From Prinsepia uniflora (lineage: Eukaryota > Streptophyta > Magnoliopsida > Rosales > Rosaceae), in the NCBI GenBank assembly GCA_032719365.1, contig CM064872.1, positions 20,181,572 through 20,245,571 of the forward strand: a DNA stretch of 64,000 nucleotides, in the 5' to 3' direction. The translations under genes and the position numbers were made by a program. A model generated the notes under the pieces. The model worked only from the letters and a program-made list of their open reading frames with translations. It was not told the DNA's origin and did not search any database. Below, piece by piece: positions 1 to 13,207 of the stretch (position 1 is its first letter; every line of letters begins with the position of its first letter).

Positions 1-2616
1 CAACAGTAAATCACAAGTCAATCAATCTGCTGGATCTCAAATGCACCGGAGTCTTTAAACTCAAAACCATGCGCATAATCAGGCATTCCCGGGATATCAA
101 CGAATCTTTAAACTCAAAACACAATCACAGGCCTCGGGGGGTATCATAACCGGGTCTTTAAACTCAAAACATGTCAATCAAGGGCCCTCCCCCGTCAATC
201 AACCGAGTCTTTAAACTCAAAACCAGATCCAGCGGTTTTCTTTTCTTTTTCCGGGTCTTTAAACCCAAAACCATTTGTAATTCATAACAAATCCAAAATC
301 CATCATAGTCCAAATTCCAAATCATATCCATCATCCATTTACAAATCTGAATTAGGAACCGTCATTCCGTAAGCTGGCATCCGGAATAACTATTCCGAAC
401 CCAAATCCAGAAATCCATTTCCAAGTTTCCAAAACCCGAATCTCGTTCATCAAAACCACTGTTATGAACTGGGCATCAAGCCTGAAATCACCTTTTTCCA
501 AAATCCATTTGAAGTCTTTGAAATCAAATCATATTTCAAATCACCAAAACCATGGTCAAATTACAACATACTCGAAATCTCGTAAAACGTGCAAATCTGT
601 AATAATCTCGAAACACGTGCTAAAACCATAAATCATACTCACAATCATAATCAAAACATCATCAAAACATGATACGCACAAATCATATAAAGTCATCCAT
701 TAAACCATCATCAAAGCATAGGAGAAACTATAGTCTCGAAATACCTGCAATTACGTATCGTATATCTAAATACGTATAAATATGGAAATTGTAATTACCA
801 TAAACATAAGCATAGAAATCATAAATATAAAGCATAGAAAACGATTATGCATGCATTGAATTTTAGAAAATAAAGTCCACTCACACACTGTCCAAATGGC
901 TCGCTCCTGAGCTGCACGTTTTTCCATAAATTTCGGAAATCATAATACGTGTCCAAAATCATTATCGAGGGTCACTAACACTTCAATATACTTCATATAA
1001 TTTTTCCCAATTTTTTCGGGATTTTAATACGTATTTTAAATGTACAAGGAAACTTCGGATACCCTGAACACTATCGAAACGATATTCGATTTTCTCAAAA
1101 TTAGTGCCAAAATGTTCGTTACACTAAAAGGAACAAGTTTCATGTTGAACTCACCTCGAAATTTGGCCACACGCGCCCCCACGAGCCGCCGTGAGTGCCT
1201 GCGCGTGAAGCTCACGCGCTGCTACAGTGAAATCAATGTTCATCTCTCTCACCCGGCTGTCTGCTAAACGGGTCATTTAACCCGCGTAGTGACCTGGTCC
1301 AATCTCTGCCAATTTCAGCTCGTTTTCTGTAATTCAAATGTCCAATAGCATCATTAACACCTGAATTTAAGGTCTTTCATCTCAATTTTAGTTATAATTA
1401 CTTCTAACCATCCGACTCAATTCAAATTGTCGAAGCCTGTTCATCATTCAATCCCTTTAGTATTCATCGATTTCTTTAAATTGTTCAGTTAGGCTCATTT
1501 TGACCATGAATTCAAGTTCAATTTGACTTGAACATACCTGTAGATGATTGAACTCAATCATGGAAGTTCCAAGCCGTCGCGGGTCTTGTAATTGATCAAT
1601 TCTTGATCCATTTTTTTCAATTGATCGAACCAAAAGCTTCGTAGGATTATCAGAAACTTTTCTTCGATCTCAATTGCAACCGAAACTTCCTCCAATTACA
1701 CACCCAATCTTCGAACTTCTTCATCCCCCCCCCCATGTCCATTCATAACCAACAGGACACCAATTCCTTTCGTTTTTGCACTGGAACGACTGGAATTGAT
1801 CCCAGGAGACTCAATTAAACCTTAATTCAACTTGGGCTAGCTTACAACTCAAAATTGAATTTTCACTCTCTTAAGGACTAGTTTCGGGTACTTTTCTTCC
1901 TCTCTCAATTTCAATCCTTTGTTCTCCCTCCCTTAATTCTATCCCAGTTCTTCTGTTCACTCAGTTGGGTGTGAGGGAGATCGATCAAGCAAGGTGGCTT
2001 CTCCTCTGGTCTCTGTTTTTCGAATGCACCCCTACATGGTTCAATTCTTTGAATTGTTTCCACCGCCACAATACACACCGCACAACTAATGATCTACCAC
2101 TAATCTAAATTTTAGAGTGACAGATGTCACTTAAGGGACACAATTAGTCACTGATGACCTTGACTCAGCAACTTACACAAAAGACAATTCTGCCCTTACT
2201 CATTTGCACAATTTACCAAATTGCCCTTAACCTTCCTCAAGCCGTAACTTTTCCATTCGGACTCCGATTGATGCATGCCGCCTGTCTACGGATTCAGCAT
2301 CTTGAGACCTACCCAATAGTCTTCGAATTATGTGAAAAGTCCATGTCATTTGAAAATTCAACAAATTGCCTCTTTTTAAAAAAATTACCGAATTACCTTT
2401 GAACTTTCGAACATCATAACTTTCTCCTCGAATGTCGGAATCGAACGTGTCACGTGTCTATGAACTCGTGACGTCCCTAACTATGTCACAATCATCGGTC
2501 AAATTCCGTTTGACAGCTCAAACCAAAACTCAACCGTTCACCCAATTCCAGGGGCAAAATCGTCATTTTCTTCAAATTTTCCAAATTTTCCTTTTTCGAA
2601 TGTCCGGGTCGTTACA
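1..2616 (-). mobile_element. Long gypsy LTR (Tekay-type), left end beyond window
   Basis: In this orientation the family starts TGACAGGACCC-like and ends GGTCGTTACA; the right end is at 2616 and the left end lies before base 1. It shares the order of parts seen in the complete LTRs of this window: repeated CCGAGTCTTTAAACTC motifs (about 35-262), an AT-rich stretch, a GCGCGTG...CACGCGC block near 1165-1225, and two 'gtgCCgCCTGTCTA' blocks (about 2275 and 2450). It carries no internal domain, so it is a solo LTR or an outer LTR. It abuts 2617, where an older LTR of the same superfamily is interrupted. The small open frames here are non-coding. Confidence 0.8.
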
Positions 2617-3792
2617 ATTCACATGTAAGGGTCATTAACCATCCCAAATAGCCTCATATTTAATCCTATAATTTTTTGGGTTTTTTAATGAACTAAAATA
2701 ACGCCTAAATATTTTGACAATCAAAACTACCCCAAGACGATGTTTGATCACTTCGAAAATTGTACTGTTTTACTTGTATCGTAAATTACATAAAAACCAT
2801 GTTGAACACGTGTTAAAAAAGAGCCTCACACACCCCCACGTGCTCACTATTCATCATCTCCTACATCACGCCAGACCCGATTCTCTACAGCTCAGTCGCC
2901 TGACCTGCGAGTCCAACCTGGCTCAAACTCTACAATTTTTTCACCATTTCTTACACTCTAAGAGTCAGTTTGACACGTCTTGGACCCAGAAAGAAATCTA
3001 TGGTGTCAAAATGAAGTGAAACGTACCTAAACTTATTGTACGAATCTTCAAAGTTTCAGCCCAAAGTCGTCCTTTGTATTAGGGTGTTCCATGCGTCCAA
3101 TCCTTTGAAATTTTTTCTTGTTGAGATCGTCTAACCATGCAGGACTGGCCAGTGTGCTTGGCTTCAAGTTCCTACATCCAAGACGCCAATGTGGTGTTCA
3201 AATTCATTTTTTTTCCTTCTCAGGTCCCATTGTAGCTCACGGGTTCATGATGGTTCATGGATCTAAACCCAGCTCTCATCCTCTCTTAGTCTTTTCTTGT
3301 TTCTCCCTTCCTTTCCTTTCCTCTCTTCTCTCTTTTTCCTAATCATCCTTCATTTCTTTTTCTTTTTTCCATCAATCACACTCCCCATGGTTTCGGCCAT
3401 GGTCCATCGAAACCTCCTTACACATCAAGCATACATACATATATATATATATATAATCCACCAGGTCGGTGGAGATTTATGGTCCAAACTTTTCTAGAAA
3501 AGTGTCACCATCCAAAGATATTTTCTAAGCAAAATTACCAAAATGCCCTCAATGTAGAAATTACCAGAATACCCTTAACGGTTTTTTACTAGAAATAATT
3601 TCGTACTTTCTCCAATTTTGGCATACCGCCTGTCTATGAATTCTGGACCCGAGACCCTCATAACGGGCTTCTCCAAATTATCAACAGAGGTCCGTAACAA
3701 AAGTCAACATTTTGGCTTTTTCCAAAAGCAAAATCATCTTTTTACCTTTCTATTTTCCTTATTACGTTTTTTTTTAAATACGGGTCGTTACA
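2617..3792 (-). mobile_element. Older Tekay-type LTR remnant, interrupted by the LTR at 1-2616
   Basis: The sequence reads like the promoter-side half of the neighbouring LTR (compare 'accatgttgaacacg' near 2798 with the same block near 1138), and ends at 3792 in the family terminus GGGTCGTTACA. The rest of this LTR would lie left of the window, beyond the younger LTR. It contains a short (AT)n tract near 3436-3455. No target-site duplication can be checked because the other end is missing. No gene is visible. Confidence 0.65.
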
Positions 3793-4198
3793 GCTATAGT
3801 TACCACAGTTGAGTATAATATGATATCATACAAGTCTTTTTTTCCTTCTAGTAGTTGGTTATGAAGTTTCTCCCATACTTTTTTTTCCTGCTCTTCTTAG
3901 ACCTTCTAGGCTGTTTATGATACACTGAACGCTTCAATGGAGCTAAGTTACTTTTCATCCACTGGTCCTCGCTCGGAATAGGGTGTATAATCCTTTAACA
4001 TCACTTACTATAGGCATCTGTCTTGTAGCAATCATGGAAAAAATCTTCTAGGTTTCCTTGTAGCCTACTAATGGCACATCAAGCATGGAAGTAATGAATT
4101 CTAGTTAGATCATAAGTTCTAAACGAGCAAGTGCGTCTTCTCAAATCCACACAAAACTTTCTGCCACGTGCATATACCACCTCGAAGATGACCCGCAT
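3793..4198 (-). pseudogene. MULE transposase relic, C-terminal piece
   Basis: On the minus strand this piece encodes the end of a Mutator-like (MuDR) transposase. A SWIM-type zinc-finger region is recognisable (VDLRRRTCSF...HYFHA; the family has C-x-C and C-x-H, here partly lost). It is followed by a YKTDAY block and a tail W-M-K-S-N-L-A-P-L...Q-P-R-R-S-K-K-S-R, like the family's basic GRPKK tail. Frameshifts and stops separate the blocks. The frame continues from 7211-7354 across the solo LTR 4199-7206 without a phase change at the junction. MULE transposases move Mutator-type DNA elements by a DDE mechanism; this copy is dead. Confidence 0.75.
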
Positions 4199-7100
4199 TG
4201 TAACGCCCTGGAAATTTGGAAAATGTAATATTGTAAAATATTGAATAAAATGACGTTTTTACCCCTATGTCTCGTATGGTCAAATTGTTGACTTTTTGAT
4301 TGGAGGGTCGAACGAACATTGACCGATGACTGTGACGTAGTTCGGGACGTCACGAGTTCATAGATAGGTGGCACGTCCAATTCCGACGTTTGTGGTGAAA
4401 GTTATGACGTTCGGAAGCCCAGGGGCATTATCGTAATTTGGACGTTATAGGGGGAAAAAGTTGACCTTTTGTTTGACAATTGATGTTCACATGACTCGAA
4501 GACCATTAGGTTCGTCTCGAAGCCCCGAGTATAACGACAGGCGGCAGGCTTGAAACGGACATCGGGTGACCGAGTTACGGGTCACGGAAGTTGGAGGGCA
4601 TTTTGGTAATTATTGCCCTGAGGGCATTTTGGTCATTTGCACGGCGGTTACTGTAGCACCACCGTGAAAAACAGAGTGCACGGCCATGCCGTGGTGTTTT
4701 GTGCGTGCAATTTGTTTAATTGTGTAGTGGTCTGTCTGGGATGAATTGTTTATGGACTTTGAGGCTGTGGGAGGCATTCAGGCGTGTCTGGGCAGAGTCT
4801 CAGAGCACAAGTTGGTATTAAAAATGGCCATGGTTTCTGTGTTTGCGGGAAACCATTTTCAGAGACCTCAGTTGGTCTCCCACGAGCTGCTGGCCACACT
4901 GATCGACTAACCATGTAAGGGAGTGGAGAGAGGATTCATTTGGCGTCATTTGTGCATCAGTTGTGAGGGCTGAGATTGAGAGAAACCGTGAAGAACCATT
5001 TCAGGTTTTTGGGGGGGAAAATTCAGAGTTCAATTTCTACGGGTTTTGGGACTAATCTAAACACTGAGGAAGCTTTCTGGGAGTGACATGAACACAACCG
5101 TGCAAGAGTTGAAGGGATTTGATCAAGGATTGCTTAGGAACTCAAGTTCCAGTTCAGAGAAAAACCAGTTTGGAGGGAAAATCAAAGATCAAATTATGAG
5201 GCCATTTGTGCGAAACCAAGGGCTGTATTAGTCTTCTGGGAGCAAAAGGGAACCGACCACATCGATTTCGAAGGACATCACTCACGAATTGGCCAAGAAC
5301 TGAGGCCCCTGGTTCTGAGAATTTTTGAGCTTGAGGACGACGACTTCCAGGTTAGTTTGGGGTCAATTGGTTGGATGTTATGGTTCGACTAGGTCCCCTT
5401 AAGCTACTGTCTGAGTTAATTGGTTAATGGAACTGTTTTGGGTGAGTTCTAGATGAAGACTCGTTCGACTGTGCGAGCTTAGGTTGGTCGATTTGGGGAC
5501 AGTCGAGGTTAATCGATCATACAGAACTAAAATTAATGGATTAGAGAAGATGATAGGATTGGAAAAGGGAGGAATTGATTAACAATTGAAGGTTAACTGG
5601 TCGGGTTGAGTCGCGGGTAACAGACCCGTTTAACAGGCTATTCGGGTGAGGGAGAAGACACTGTAGTTGGGCGCGTGGCCTTCACGCGCAGCCACTTTGG
5701 GCGGCACGTGACGGCGCGTGTGAGGTCTTTTCCGATCACGGTCAACTGAGATTTTCTTCCTTTTAATGTTTTTAACATTTTATCTTTGGGGTTCGAGTTA
5801 ATCGGGAGTCGTTCGGGATAATTTCGCGGGTTCGGAAGTTTAGGTCCTTAAGTTTAATTACGCGGAAAAATCCGGAAAAATTAGGGAAAATCTTACGAGT
5901 TATTTGGGGATGTTTGTAATCCTCCTTGTACGTTTTTACAGGCCCGGACATTTCCGAAGCTACTGAGGAGCGCACGGGGCGCGATTGACGAGTCCTAAAA
6001 CCGTGAGTGGACTTTTGATTTCCAAATTGTGCATGCATGACTATTTTACTTATTTATCTTGTGTTTTCACTTATGATTCTATGTTGCTAATTATGTTATT
6101 TCGGTTTTACGTGATTTCACGCTTTTCGAGATAATCATTGTATTTTACGTATTTCGAGGTTACGATTTTCGCCTATGCATGAATGATGTTTTGATTAAGT
6201 AATTGGATATGACTATGCATGTTACGTATTTATGATGTTTTGATTATATTTGTGAAGTGATTTCGGGAATTGCATGTTTTGGCATTTGCATGTGAATTCG
6301 GGCATAAGTCCTATTTTGACAAGTTATGATTTCGGAATGAATTTTTTGGAAAATGGATCATGAGGAATTGTGTCATAAATGGTTTTGGGTTTAAAGACCT
6401 GGTTGATTGTTGGATCTGGTTTTGGGTTTAAAGACCCGGTTAATTGATGACGGGGGCGGGCCCGAAAATTGGGTTTAAAGACCCGGATTGAGTTTAACGA
6501 CTCGTGAGTTTAAAGACTCGGTTATTATGATACCCCCGAGGCCTATTGATTATGTTTTGAGTTTAAAGACTCGTTGATATCCCGGGAAGGCCTGATATTG
6601 AGTTTAAAGACTCGGATGGATCCAACGGTTTAATTGTGATTATTGATTCACTTTTTACTTGATTTGCGTAATGGATGTTACAAAATGACGGTTTCTGAAT
6701 TTTGGTAATATTATATTATTTTATACGAGTTATGATGGTTTTCTGCAATGTTTTCCATGTGTTTCGGAAAAAGGGATTTCGAATGTTTAATACGCGTTTT
6801 TTTAATAACTGGTTATGCATGCGTGTTGTAAAACTGGAGGGCGAACCCCGAATTCCTTAAACTATTTTCTGCAAACCTTTGTTTCAGTCCACTCACATTT
6901 TGTTGTTTTAACTACCCTCCAGGTCATGGTACTAGTTCGGGGGCTAGCGCCGAGGCAGAGGCTTAAAGTTTTCCATTGCGGAGTAGTTAGTTCACAAAGT
7001 AGGATTTGTTCCTTAACTTGTTTGTAATATTATGCTCTGTGAAACTATGGACTTGATGTCCAGTCGGTTGTATTTGTTTAATCTGCCTGGTCTGACAATG

Positions 7101-7206
7101 GGTATGATGTATTATTATTTGGTTTTCCAGTCTTTTGGATTCGATTGTCAGACGGGAGCAGGATGCTTTCCGATTATCGAGCCGATAATCGGGGTGGGTC
7201 CTGTCA
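4199..7206 (+). mobile_element. Solo LTR (Tekay-type), 3.0 kb, TSD CGCAT
   Basis: It starts TGTAACGCCC and ends GGTCCTGTCA, with a perfect 5-bp target duplication CGCAT (4194-4198 and 7207-7211). There is no primer-binding site or coding domain inside, so it is a solo LTR, presumably left by LTR-LTR recombination. Inside, two related blocks ('gataggtggcacgtcc' near 4363 and 'gacaggcggc' near 4538) are followed by a GCGCGTG hairpin block (about 5668-5720) and six or more GAGTTTAAAGACTC-like motifs (6384-6618). It splits the MULE relic. Confidence 0.92.
6384..6618 (+). repeat. Array of TTTAAA-centred motifs within LTR
   Basis: Seven spaced copies of (G)GGTTTAAAGACC(C)GG or GAGTTTAAAGACTCG occur at irregular intervals of about 20-60 bases. 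The motif is near-palindromic around TTTAAA. The same array, in the other orientation, sits at the matching place of the related LTRs (35-262, 7887-8030, 52930-53045, 57540-57735, 58808-58990). Confidence 0.8.
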
Positions 7207-7354
7207 CGCATGATAGGGAATGCACAATTGGCTAGCCTTCTTATAGTCTTCACTCCTCTAGCAGTTGCTGAATTATTAGGCCAACTTTATGTCCATTCCA
7301 TAATCTAACAGCTTTTCTCCTACTAACCATAATGAGCATCAAATACTCTCTTAT
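7207..7354 (-). pseudogene. MULE transposase relic, middle piece
   Basis: The minus strand reads T-M-L-(stop)-M-I-R-E-Y-L-M across the removed solo LTR 7355-10181, then ...RRKAVRLWNGHK...QQLLEE, matching the region after the 'N-x-x-E-S-F-N' block of MULE transposases. One expected Glu codon is a TAG. The frame then runs to C-A-F-P-I and continues in phase at 4198. This 148-bp island between two solo LTRs would be unrecognisable without its neighbours. Confidence 0.7.
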
Positions 7355-10181
7355 TGATAGGACCCACCCCGATTACCACCCTGATTACCACGACGAACCC
7401 TGCTCCCGTCTGACAACCCAACTCAAAAGACCAAAACAACCTCACAAAAATCCACAATTTAAAACATTGCCAGACCAGGGAGAATTTAAAACCCAACGAG
7501 TCAACAGTCATACAGAGCATAGTACAGTACAGGGAAAGACAGAAATCCTACTAAAACTGGCTACACGCGCAACGGGAGAACTTGCAACGGAAAACGCAGG
7601 AAAACTCTATGCCTTTGACTCTGCCTCAACGTTAGCCCCAGGGCTCGCACCACGACCTGGAGGGTATTTAAAAATCAGAGAAGTATGAGTGGACTAAAAA
7701 TAAATAAGAGTTTCAAAACAGTTTAATAAACAAACTAGGATTTTGCCCTCCGTTTTAAAAACATGCATGCATAACTTCGTATCAGAAAACAACCATGTAA
7801 ACAATATGATAATCGCTATGAAAACATCATCATAAAAACATGAAATACCAAGTATCATCATCCGATCAAACCTGTTGGATCAATCCGAGTCTTTAAACTC
7901 CCGAGTCTTTAAACTCAACAGGCCTACGAGGGAAAACCATAATATCCGAGTCTTTAAACTTAATCCGGATCTTTAAACTCAATCCGAGCCCGCCCCCGTT
8001 CTATCATAATCCGGGTCTTTAAACTCAATAACCAGATCCAGCAAATCTAATCCAAACCATTTGAAAACCATTTCTAAATCCATATCCAAACCCGAATTCA
8101 AAAGCACTATTCCGAAGCCATTCCGGCGTTCAGAACCGACATTCCGAATCCAAATCCGGAAATCCCTTTTTCATGCTTTAAAACCAAATCTCGATTTCCG
8201 AAACCCGATTCTAAAACCGAAAACCTTGATTATCTAATCATGTTTCAAAACCTATTTATAATCACTGAAAACCAATTATAGATTTAAAGCCCAAAAGCAT
8301 AGCATCAGATTCATAATCAAACCATAACTCGTAAAACGTGCCGAAAGACGTATAATTCTAAGAAATGCCTCGAAAAACATGCAATTATGTAAAACAGATA
8401 AATCATAATTCAAAACACGAAACCATATTTAAAAGCATGAGAAATGATAGATTAAAACAGCTATGCATGCTCAGTTAGAAAACAAATAGTCCACTCACAG
8501 TTCCGGGCACGTCACTCGTGTCCCGTACGTTCTTTGGTTGCCTCAGGGATATCCCGACCTGTCAAAGTCACCAATTCAGGTCACAAACACTTCATTTAAG
8601 CTTACCCTAATTTCCCTAATTTTTCCTGATTTTTAAACGTAAATTAAACGAACCCCTAAACCGTCGAACACTTCAAACTATCCCAATCCGGTGTCCGATC
8701 GATACGAAACTTGTCATAAAATGTTCGTTACATCGATTAGAGTGAAAACCGTGTTGAACGTTTCCCTAAAACAGTCCCCACGCGCCCTCACGCGCTGCCC
8801 AAAGGGGCTGCGCGTGGGCTTCACGCGCCTGCACTGTTCATCGTCTCCTACCTCCAGCCAACCCGGTTCAGACCGGTCCAGACTGGTCCGGTCGAACCGA
8901 GCCAGCGAGGCCGGTTCTCACTCAAATCCAGTCCATTTTCAATCCTCTCTTCACCATTAGTTTCGTCCCACTCTAAGCAACAGATTCAACTAATTAACAC
9001 ACGAAATTAGGGTCTAAATCTTACCTCCCAAAGTCGAAGGAAAACCCGAAAAACTAGTTGCTGATTCCGGCCACACGCCGTCCTTCCAGCCACGATTTTG
9101 AATTCTTGAGCTCAATACTAGCTTCCTAGAACTGTTAGGATCAATAGAATGTCTCAAACACCTACCAAAACCCACGGCTTTTCATTCGAACCAAAACTGG
9201 AAAACAGGGGACCCGAAACTTACCTTCCTCCTGCTCACCGCCGTGAGCTCCGCCGTGAGTCTTAGGGTTCCAAAATAAATCCTCAGGTCCCTTGAATACC
9301 ACCACCAACTCAGCTTTGATGGGTTTGATTGATTACGGCTGCACCACAACCACGAATCCTTCTCTGTTTTTCGGGTTTTGCTCACCTCACACACACCCAA
9401 ACTCACTTCAGTTCATCCCAAAACACTCACCAGCCTCTCAACTTCTCTCTGCTCACTCTTACTTGATCACCAAAACTCAAGCACTCTGAAACCGATCGAT
9501 TTCCTCCCTGTTTTTCAGTCTCCCAGTTTTCTCCCTTGCACGGTTAAACGACACAATCCATTTAATTTGAGCCGTGAAAGTGGCTAGAAGCTACTAGACA
9601 CAAGCCAGGTGTCAAACACGTGGTGGAGCAGCCCCAAAATATCCAATAAACACTGCACACCTGTCCTTATCTGATTGTCACACTTTCCAAGGTGTAAAAA
9701 AGACCGAAATACCCCTAATTGTTCAAATTACGATTTTACCCTTCACTTCCTAGACCCAAAACTCACTCGTCTGATGTCCAATGAAGGTGTGCCCCCTGTC
9801 GTTGTACTCAGGACGTCGAGACCTACCTAACGGTCCTCGGTTTGCGTGAAGAAACTTTGTCGTTCAAAAAGTCAACAAATTCCTCCTTTTTAACCAAATT
9901 ACGAACATGCCCTCGACCTTCCGAACATCATAACTTCCTCCTTGGATGTGGGAATCGGGCGTGCCACCTGTCTACAGACTCGTGACGTCCCGAACTACGT
10001 CCCGGTCATCGGTCAATGCCCAATTGACCGTCCAAGCTAAAAGTCAACATTTTGCCCATTCTAGCGGCAAATTCGTCATTCTGAACCAAACGTCCAAAAG
10101 TAACCAACTAAACACCAATTAACCTAGCTAATCCGTCATTAAACCCTAATCTAATCCCGACTCCCGGGATGGGTCGTTACA
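7355..10181 (-). mobile_element. Solo LTR (Tekay-type), 2.8 kb, TSD CTTAT/TTTAT
   Basis: Read on the plus strand it begins TGATAGGACCCACCCC and ends GGGTCGTTACA. The flanks are CTTAT (7350-7354) and TTTAT (10182-10186), a 5-bp target duplication with one mismatch, which implies some age. The CCGAGTCTTTAAACTC array is at 7887-8030, the GCGC-rich block at about 8778-8836, and the paired 'gtgCC(c/a)CCTGTC' blocks near 9790 and 9960. There is no internal coding region. It separates the second and third MULE pieces. Confidence 0.88.
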
Positions 10182-11103
10182 TTTATCATCTACAACATGG
10201 TCAATATTGGTTTTTCATTACTAGCTCGTATAACCTTGTTGAAAGCCTCTGTTAGGTTGTTCAAGAGTATGTCACATTGAAAATTTGTCCTAAAGTAGGA
10301 TCTAGCTTATTGCCTTGCTTCTTTTTGAGTTATCCAATAATGTGCTTACTTACTTAGCTCTAACAATGTTTTCATCTCCTCATGAAACCATGGCATTGTG
10401 ATTGTCCTTACTATCAACCGCAACTGCAACTTTAATGCATTCCCTTATGCTCTTATCCAAAGTTTTCCTCTAAATGCCTAAGGCAGTGCCTATGTTCTGA
10501 ATTGGGAAATAATAAGGCCACAACCTTAATTAATCCTTTGTGCTTATTTGTCATGAAGAGATAATTATGATCATCAACCATCTTCAAATCCACCTTAAGC
10601 AGCTCAAAAAACCACTTCCAAGTTTCAAAATTTTCAACCTCACATACTGGATTAGCCATTGGGAACATCCCATTATTGGCATCTATGCCTAAAGCAGATA
10701 AGAGTTGACCAAAGTGATGCCCTTTGATATGACATCCACCAAGACCAATGTACGCTCTACGCCCATGCATCCATGCTTTTCTAAAACCTTTAAGCAAATG
10801 TATATTTGCGTATACCTTGGCCTTCCAACTCAGACTTAATCCCCATAGTAGAACCTAGATTACTCTTTCTCAATTCATCATAATAATTCCAAAGTGACTC
10901 ATACTATTTGAGATAAGTACCTTCAATTTTGTCGATTGCCATTTTTCGATCCCTATAACATGTTAGTATATAAGGCATATACCTAGTTTCTTGAGTAACT
11001 AGAGACTGAAATTCCCCCACATCCCATTTTCTTGATCCCATATTTCTAATACACTTCCTTGAATTCCACTTTGCTGTAACATGTACATTGAACACTCCCT
11101 TAC
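10182..11103 (-). pseudogene. MULE (MuDR-type) transposase relic, core
   Basis: Minus-strand translation gives the MULE core in order: a fragment FNVHVTAKWNSRKCI and a dimer-like stretch ending IEGTYLK (10904-11095), then GLGGCHIKG...GIDANNGMFPMA and FMTNKHKG...SEHRHCLRHL (10453-10797), then a block like NNLTEAFNKVIRAS (about 10200-10260). The usual catalytic Asp in 'LDGCHLKG' is Gly here and the one in 'SDKHKG' is Asn, so two DDE residues are lost in addition to stops and frameshifts. The N-terminus is absent. The gene continues leftward into 7207-7354 and 3793-4198. No terminal inverted repeats were identified. Confidence 0.85.
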
Positions 11104-11354
11104 TACAAGTATGTGATAAAGCTCAAACAACACATTAAAATAAATACGTAATTTGAGTATTATGTAATTTAAACACATTTTGTGTAGTCGTAGTATTGAT
11201 AAATAGGGATCATTCTTAATCGGAGAAATTATGGAACATTAATACTATGTTAGTGAGAAAAAATAATGAATAATCAAAGAATAAAATAATTAATGAATTA
11301 ATGAATTAAAGAATAAATTAACTAAAGAATAAATTAATTAAAGAATGAGAATTT

Positions 11355-11853
11355 CAGGATGACACAGTTTGCTCAGTTGTTCATCGATGAGATCATCTGA
11401 TTGCACGGTACTCCAGAATCGATAGTTTCTGACAGGGATCCAAGGTTTACTTCACGGTTTTGGTAGAGTCTGCAAGAAACTTTTGGAACGAAACTACGTT
11501 TCAGCACTGCTTTTCATCCTCAGACCGACGGTCAGTCTGAGCAGACCATTCAGATTTTGGAGGACATGATGCGAGCCTGTGTTTTACAATTTCAAGGTAC
11601 TTGGGAATCGCATCTAGCATTGATGGAGTTTGCTTATAACAACAGTTATCAGGCAAGCATTGGAATGGCCCCTTACGAAGCCTTGTATGGACGGCAGTGC
11701 AGAACCCCGTTATGTTGGACGGACGTGGGTGAAAGGAAATTGACTAGATCCGAGTTGGTGAAATTGACAACAGAGAAAGTCAAACTCATCAGAGATAGGC
11801 TCAAGGCAGCCCAAGACAGACAAAAGAGCTATGTGGACCATCAGGTACCATAA
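11355..11853 (+). pseudogene. Gypsy (Tekay) integrase fragment
   Basis: The fragment starts inside the integrase core (LHGTPESIVSDRDPRF, holding the second catalytic Asp) and runs through FHPQTDGQSEQT, with the catalytic Glu, to the 'EALYGRQCRTPLCW' block and a KAAQDRQKSY coiled region. It closely resembles the integrase at 44750-45180. Stop codons occur near 11388 and 11465. Both ends are truncated and there are no LTRs nearby, so it is an orphan scrap. The 250 bases to its left (11104-11354) are AT-rich with no recognisable content. Confidence 0.85.
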
Positions 11854-12213
11854 AGTATATATTTACTACAAATATCACATGAATATCACTCCATATTTAG
11901 GATCAAATATGAATATCACTCGATGATATTTTGCTAGGTCCATGAGAACTAGGAAATTCTGATATTTGCAAGGTCCATTGCAGCATGTATTAATGCAATT
12001 TCTACTATATGATACAGTATGCAATTCTGATATTTGGACTGAAACCGTACCAAATACAATTGGTACGGTATGATCTGATATCAATTTCTCATTATAGAAT
12101 ATCGAACTATATCAAACCAATTAAAATTAATTGATACAGTTCTGATATCACCTCCATAACAATTCATATGGAACCCCATCCAGAGCTAATTATAACACTA
12201 CAAGCAGAGGAAA
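11854..12213. other. AT-rich intergenic stretch
   Basis: There is no convincing reading frame. A few short direct repeats ('gaatatcactc', 'ttctgatatttg') are visible, and nothing else can be supported. Confidence 0.5.
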
Positions 12214-12967
12214 TTTTTTAAAGGGGTAATTATAATAAGGTCCTATTTTAGAATCCAAATTATAAGTTAATCCATTATAGTAAATAGAGACGTACAGTAA
12301 ATAAGAAATAACTTCTTTTTATTGTTGGTTAAAATACATCATTATTTTTAGTCTATTGTTTTTTAAAGAATTATAAGTGCATCATTACATATCATATTTA
12401 TCTTAAACGTACAAAATTCCATCATTCTAGGGTGTCATATCCCTTATTTTTCCCTTTTTGTACTACCATAATTTAATTCTAGACTTAACAAGTAAATTAA
12501 AAAACATTGCTTACTTAACTCCTCTGCATAAATAAGATACGTATACATGGAAATTTTAATTGTATCATAATAGGTATATTTTATTCAATATTTACCTCTC
12601 TAAAAAAATACAGATAATTATTAATTTACCTATATGATAAAATATGCACATAATTATTAATTTACTTATAAAGTAATAAAATAACAAAAAAGTAATAAGA
12701 TAGATAACGTATACTCTTCAAAAGTATCAGATAGTATCCGATAAAAAAAATATAAAATAAATCTTCAAATATGAAATATAGTTAGAATTATCTTAAATTA
12801 AATAATTTTGAAAAATAAATATAAAATATAATATTTAAAATTTGAAAGTTTCTCATCTATATCTGAAAAATTGTATAAACGGTATCAGGAAACTTAAAAA
12901 AAAAAACCATAAAAAGAACATAGTAAACATTTTGATAATGTAGTAAATGGACTATTTTGTATGTTAA

Positions 12968-13159
12968 GGGTGTGTTTGGTACACCGTATTACGGTCTGTA
13001 TAGGCTAAATAATCTGAAACCTGTGTTTGGTACCAGTCTTATTAATTAGTCACCGTATAAGTTAATACGGTTGAATATTTTTATACGGTCCAGACACGCT
13101 AAAATAATACGCTCGAAATTGTTCGTATTAAATAGTCGGATAACTAGTAATCTTGTAAA

Positions 13160-13207
<48 letters not shown>

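Noticed and set aside
7355..10181. Pairing of the 4199-7206 and 7355-10181 LTRs as one element
   Set aside because: They are in opposite orientation, each has its own target duplication, and MULE sequence lies between them.
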